From Propionibacteriaceae bacterium (lineage in GTDB: Bacteria > Actinomycetota > Actinomycetes > Propionibacteriales > Propionibacteriaceae), in assembly GCA_003158895.1 (NCBI GenBank), contig PMLO01000153.1:4367-11906 (forward strand): a stretch of 7,540 bases of DNA. The letters are read 5' to 3'. Position 1 is the first letter of the stretch, and every line of letters begins with the position of its first letter. The notes beneath the pieces are model-generated. The model saw nothing but the letters and a program-made list of their open reading frames with translations, searched no databases and was not told the DNA's origin. Shown here piece after piece: positions 5,240-7,540 of the stretch. A program made the translations under genes and the position numbers.

Positions 5240-7540
5240 TCACCCCTTCACGAGAGACCGCAGCAGCCTGACCGCCACCGAGAGCCGCCCGAGATCTGCT
5301 CCGTCGAGGGCCAGGTCCGAGAGCAGCGGCGAGATCCGGTCGAGGTCGGGACGCGTACCGTCGAGCGCGCCGGACACGGCCTCGGCACCGAGTGCGGCCT
5401 GTACCGCGAGCAGCTCGTCCACGATCGCGGCCTGCGCCATCAACGACCAGCGATCTGTACGAGGGAGCGCCTCCGCCGCCTCGAAGAACCGTCCCAGCTC
5501 GAGCCGGTCACGTACCTCGAAGAAGCGTTTCGCCGTGTCGAGGAGGTCGTGCGAGGCGCGGGACGCGATCGACACGATGGCCGGCGCGAGGTGCGCGATG
5601 GGCTCCGCGGCGATGAGTCGGGCGAGGTCCGGCGACAGGCCCTGCACCACCAGCTCGTCGCGGCGCCGGGTCCAGGACTCGACGACTGAGGGCGTCGCCA
5701 CGTGCTCGAGGTTGTCGAGCACCTCCCGCGTCGGGCCGGCGAATGTCGCGACGGCCTTCGCGACGTCGATCGGCGTACCGAGCGTCTGCAGCACCCATCG
5801 GGTCCCCCGCTCCACGAGGTGCCGCATCGCGATCATCAGCTCCACGTACGTCTCGGCGTCGAGCGACTCGCGCCGCAGCCCCACCTCCAGCGCGCCGACG
5901 CGGAAGATCGACCGGGCCGTCAGCTGGGCGCGGATGATGTCCGCCGCGCTGGCGCCGGTGTCCGAGGACAGCCGGTGGTACGAGGAGATGCCCTGGCTGT
6001 TCACGAAGCGGTTCACCGCGACCGTCGTGACGATCTCGCGCCGCAGCGGATGCTCGCCCATCAGGTCGCCGAACCGCTCCCGCAGCAGCTTGGGGAAGTA
6101 CTGGACGAGCCGGTCCGCGAGGTACGGATCGTCCGGCAGGTCGCTCGCCACGACGATGTCGGCCAGCCGGATCTTGGTCCACGCGAGGAGCGTCGCCAGC
6201 TCGGGACTGCACAGTCCCTCCCCAGCGGCGATGCGCCGCGCCATCTCCGAGGTCGACGGCATCGTCTCCAGGTGCCGGTCGAGGTAGCCGTCGTCGGACA
6301 GCACCCGCATCCAGTCCTCGTGGATCGCGGTGAAATGATGCGCGTGGTACCGGGCCATCGCGAGCGCGAGGTTCTGGTCGACGTTGTGGGCCAGGACCAG
6401 CGCCGCGACGTCGTCTGTCATCTCCGGAAGCAGCAGGTTGCGCTCCCCGTCCGCCAGCCGACCGTGCGCCTCGGCGTCAGCGAGCAGGATCTTGATGTTG
6501 ACCTCATGGTCGCTCGTGTCGACACCCGCCGAGTTGTCGATGAAATCGGTGTTGATCCGGCCGCCGGCCCGGGAGTACTCGATCCGCGCGGCCTGGGTCC
6601 AGCCGAGGTTCCCGCCCTCACAAGAGCACCGGGCCCGTACCTGCGTGGCGTCGATCCGTACCGCATCGTTCGTGCGGTCACCCGCGTCGGCGTGCGTCTC
6701 GGTGGACGCCTTCACGTACGTGCCGATGCCGCCGTTCCACAACAGGTCGACCGGCGCCTGCAGGATCGCGTGGATGTAGTCGGCGGGCGACAACGCCTTC
6801 ACGCCGCCAGGCAGCCCCAACGCCGCCCGCGCCTGTGGCGTGACCGGGATCGACTTCACCGTACGGGCGTACACACCGCCTCCGGTCGAGATCAGGCCGC
6901 TGGCGTAGTCGGCCCACGATGACCGCGGTAGCCCGAACATCCGCTCCCGTTCGGCGAAGCTGGTCGCGGGGTCCGGATCGGGGTCGATGAACACGTGGCG
7001 GTGGTCGAACGCGGCCACCAGCTTGAGGTGATGGCTGAGCAGCATGCCGTTGCCGAACACGTCGCCGGACATGTCGCCGATACCGACGCACGTGACGTCG
7101 TCGGTCGCGGGATCGACGCCCAGCTCCTGGAAGTGCCGCTTCACCGATTCCCAGGCGCCGCGAGCCGTGATCCCCATCGCCTTGTGGTCGTACCCGTTCG
7201 TCCCGCCGGACGCGAACGCGTCGCCGAGCCAGTAGCCGCTCTTCAGCGAGATCTCGTTGGCCAGGTCGGAGAACGTCGCGGTCCCCTTGTCGGCGGCGAC
7301 CACGAGGTACGGGTCGTCGTCGTCGTGGCGCACGATCCGCTCGGGTCCGACCACCTCGCCCTGCACGATCGTGTCGGTCACCGACAGCAGCGCCGTGACG
7401 AACATCCGGTACGCATGCTGGCCTTCGGCCAGCCATGCCGTACGGTCGACAGCCGGATCGGGCAGCCAGCGCGCCACGAAGCCGCCCTTCGCGCCGACGG
7501 GCACGATGACCGTGTTCTTGACCATCTGCGCTTTGACAAG
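5240..7540 (-). CDS. NAD-specific glutamate dehydrogenase, large (GDH-180-like) type, C-terminal half (runs off right edge)
   Basis: Oxidative deamination of L-glutamate to 2-oxoglutarate with NAD. The frame is open to the last base; 766 residues are present, starting LVKAQMVKNTVIVPVGAKGG, so the ATG at 7525 is internal and not the start. Family-typical stretches follow: DKGTATFSDLANEI, SGYWLGDAFASGGTNGYDHK, VGIGDMSGDVFGNGML (dinucleotide-binding), LLWNGGIGTYVKAS, EGGNLGWTQAARIE and RINTDFIDNSAGVDTSDHEV, then a long alpha-helical C-terminal domain ending LLRSLVKG. The large bacterial enzymes are about 1,600 residues, so the N-terminal regulatory half lies outside. The protein is far bigger than the common 450-residue GDH. 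One oddity is CSC directly before EGGNLG, where relatives usually have a V-x-G pattern. Confidence 0.95.
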   Translation of the reverse strand, partial: LVKAQMVKNTVIVPVGAKGGFVARWLPDPAVDRTAWLAEGQHAYRMFVTALLSVTDTIVQGEVVGPERIVRHDDDDPYLVVAADKGTATFSDLANEISLKSGYWLGDAFASGGTNGYDHKAMGITARGAWESVKRHFQELGVDPATDDVTCVGIGDMSGDVFGNGMLLSHHLKLVAAFDHRHVFIDPDPDPATSFAERERMFGLPRSSWADYASGLISTGGGVYARTVKSIPVTPQARAALGLPGGVKALSPADYIHAILQAPVDLLWNGGIGTYVKASTETHADAGDRTNDAVRIDATQVRARCSCEGGNLGWTQAARIEYSRAGGRINTDFIDNSAGVDTSDHEVNIKILLADAEAHGRLADGERNLLLPEMTDDVAALVLAHNVDQNLALAMARYHAHHFTAIHEDWMRVLSDDGYLDRHLETMPSTSEMARRIAAGEGLCSPELATLLAWTKIRLADIVVASDLPDDPYLADRLVQYFPKLLRERFGDLMGEHPLRREIVTTVAVNRFVNSQGISSYHRLSSDTGASAADIIRAQLTARSIFRVGALEVGLRRESLDAETYVELMIAMRHLVERGTRWVLQTLGTPIDVAKAVATFAGPTREVLDNLEHVATPSVVESWTRRRDELVVQGLSPDLARLIAAEPIAHLAPAIVSIASRASHDLLDTAKRFFEVRDRLELGRFFEAAEALPRTDRWSLMAQAAIVDELLAVQAALGAEAVSGALDGTRPDLDRISPLLSDLALDGADLGRLSVAVRLLRSLVKG

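Noticed and set aside
7523..7525. ATG as the glutamate dehydrogenase start
   Set aside because: The frame is open to the window edge and the preceding LVKAQ belongs to the conserved core, so the true start lies outside.

Overview
The window is high-GC DNA with dense genes, GTG starts, TANNNT-type -10 boxes directly upstream of start codons, and an IclR regulator divergent from leuC. This points to an actinobacterium, probably of the Propionibacteriales/Nocardioidaceae type. That placement is an inference from gene style; no marker gene was compared.

Left part (1-1161): the first 112 codons of leuC (leucine biosynthesis) run off the left edge on the minus strand. A 97-bp divergent promoter region separates it from a plus-strand IclR regulator of the NdgR/LtbR type. 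This region carries repeated CAGTA/TACTG half-sites that overlap the likely promoters of both genes. An autoregulatory, leucine-linked switch is the natural reading.

Middle (1162-2844): a 329-bp non-coding stretch holds two 59-bp units of identical length, 84 bp apart, with conserved ends that can pair and divergent cores. They are the least explained element here. Two plus-strand genes follow: a small uncharacterised actinobacterial protein and an alpha/beta-hydrolase. Both seem to be read from leaderless promoters, and the hydrolase -10 box includes the stop codon of the gene before it.

Right part (2845-7540), all minus strand, transcribed right to left: the C-terminal half of a giant NAD-dependent glutamate dehydrogenase (runs off the right edge), a PHP-domain phosphoesterase, trpS, and a ribbon-helix-helix antitoxin-like gene broken by one missing base in a G run. 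A 10-bp-stem hairpin overlaps the PHP stop codon just ahead of trpS. The antitoxin-like gene has no toxin partner in the window.

Most of the window is housekeeping amino-acid metabolism and translation. I found no multi-gene novel system. The points worth following are the paired 59-bp repeats, the leuC/IclR operator region, the frameshifted orphan antitoxin and the trpS leader hairpin.
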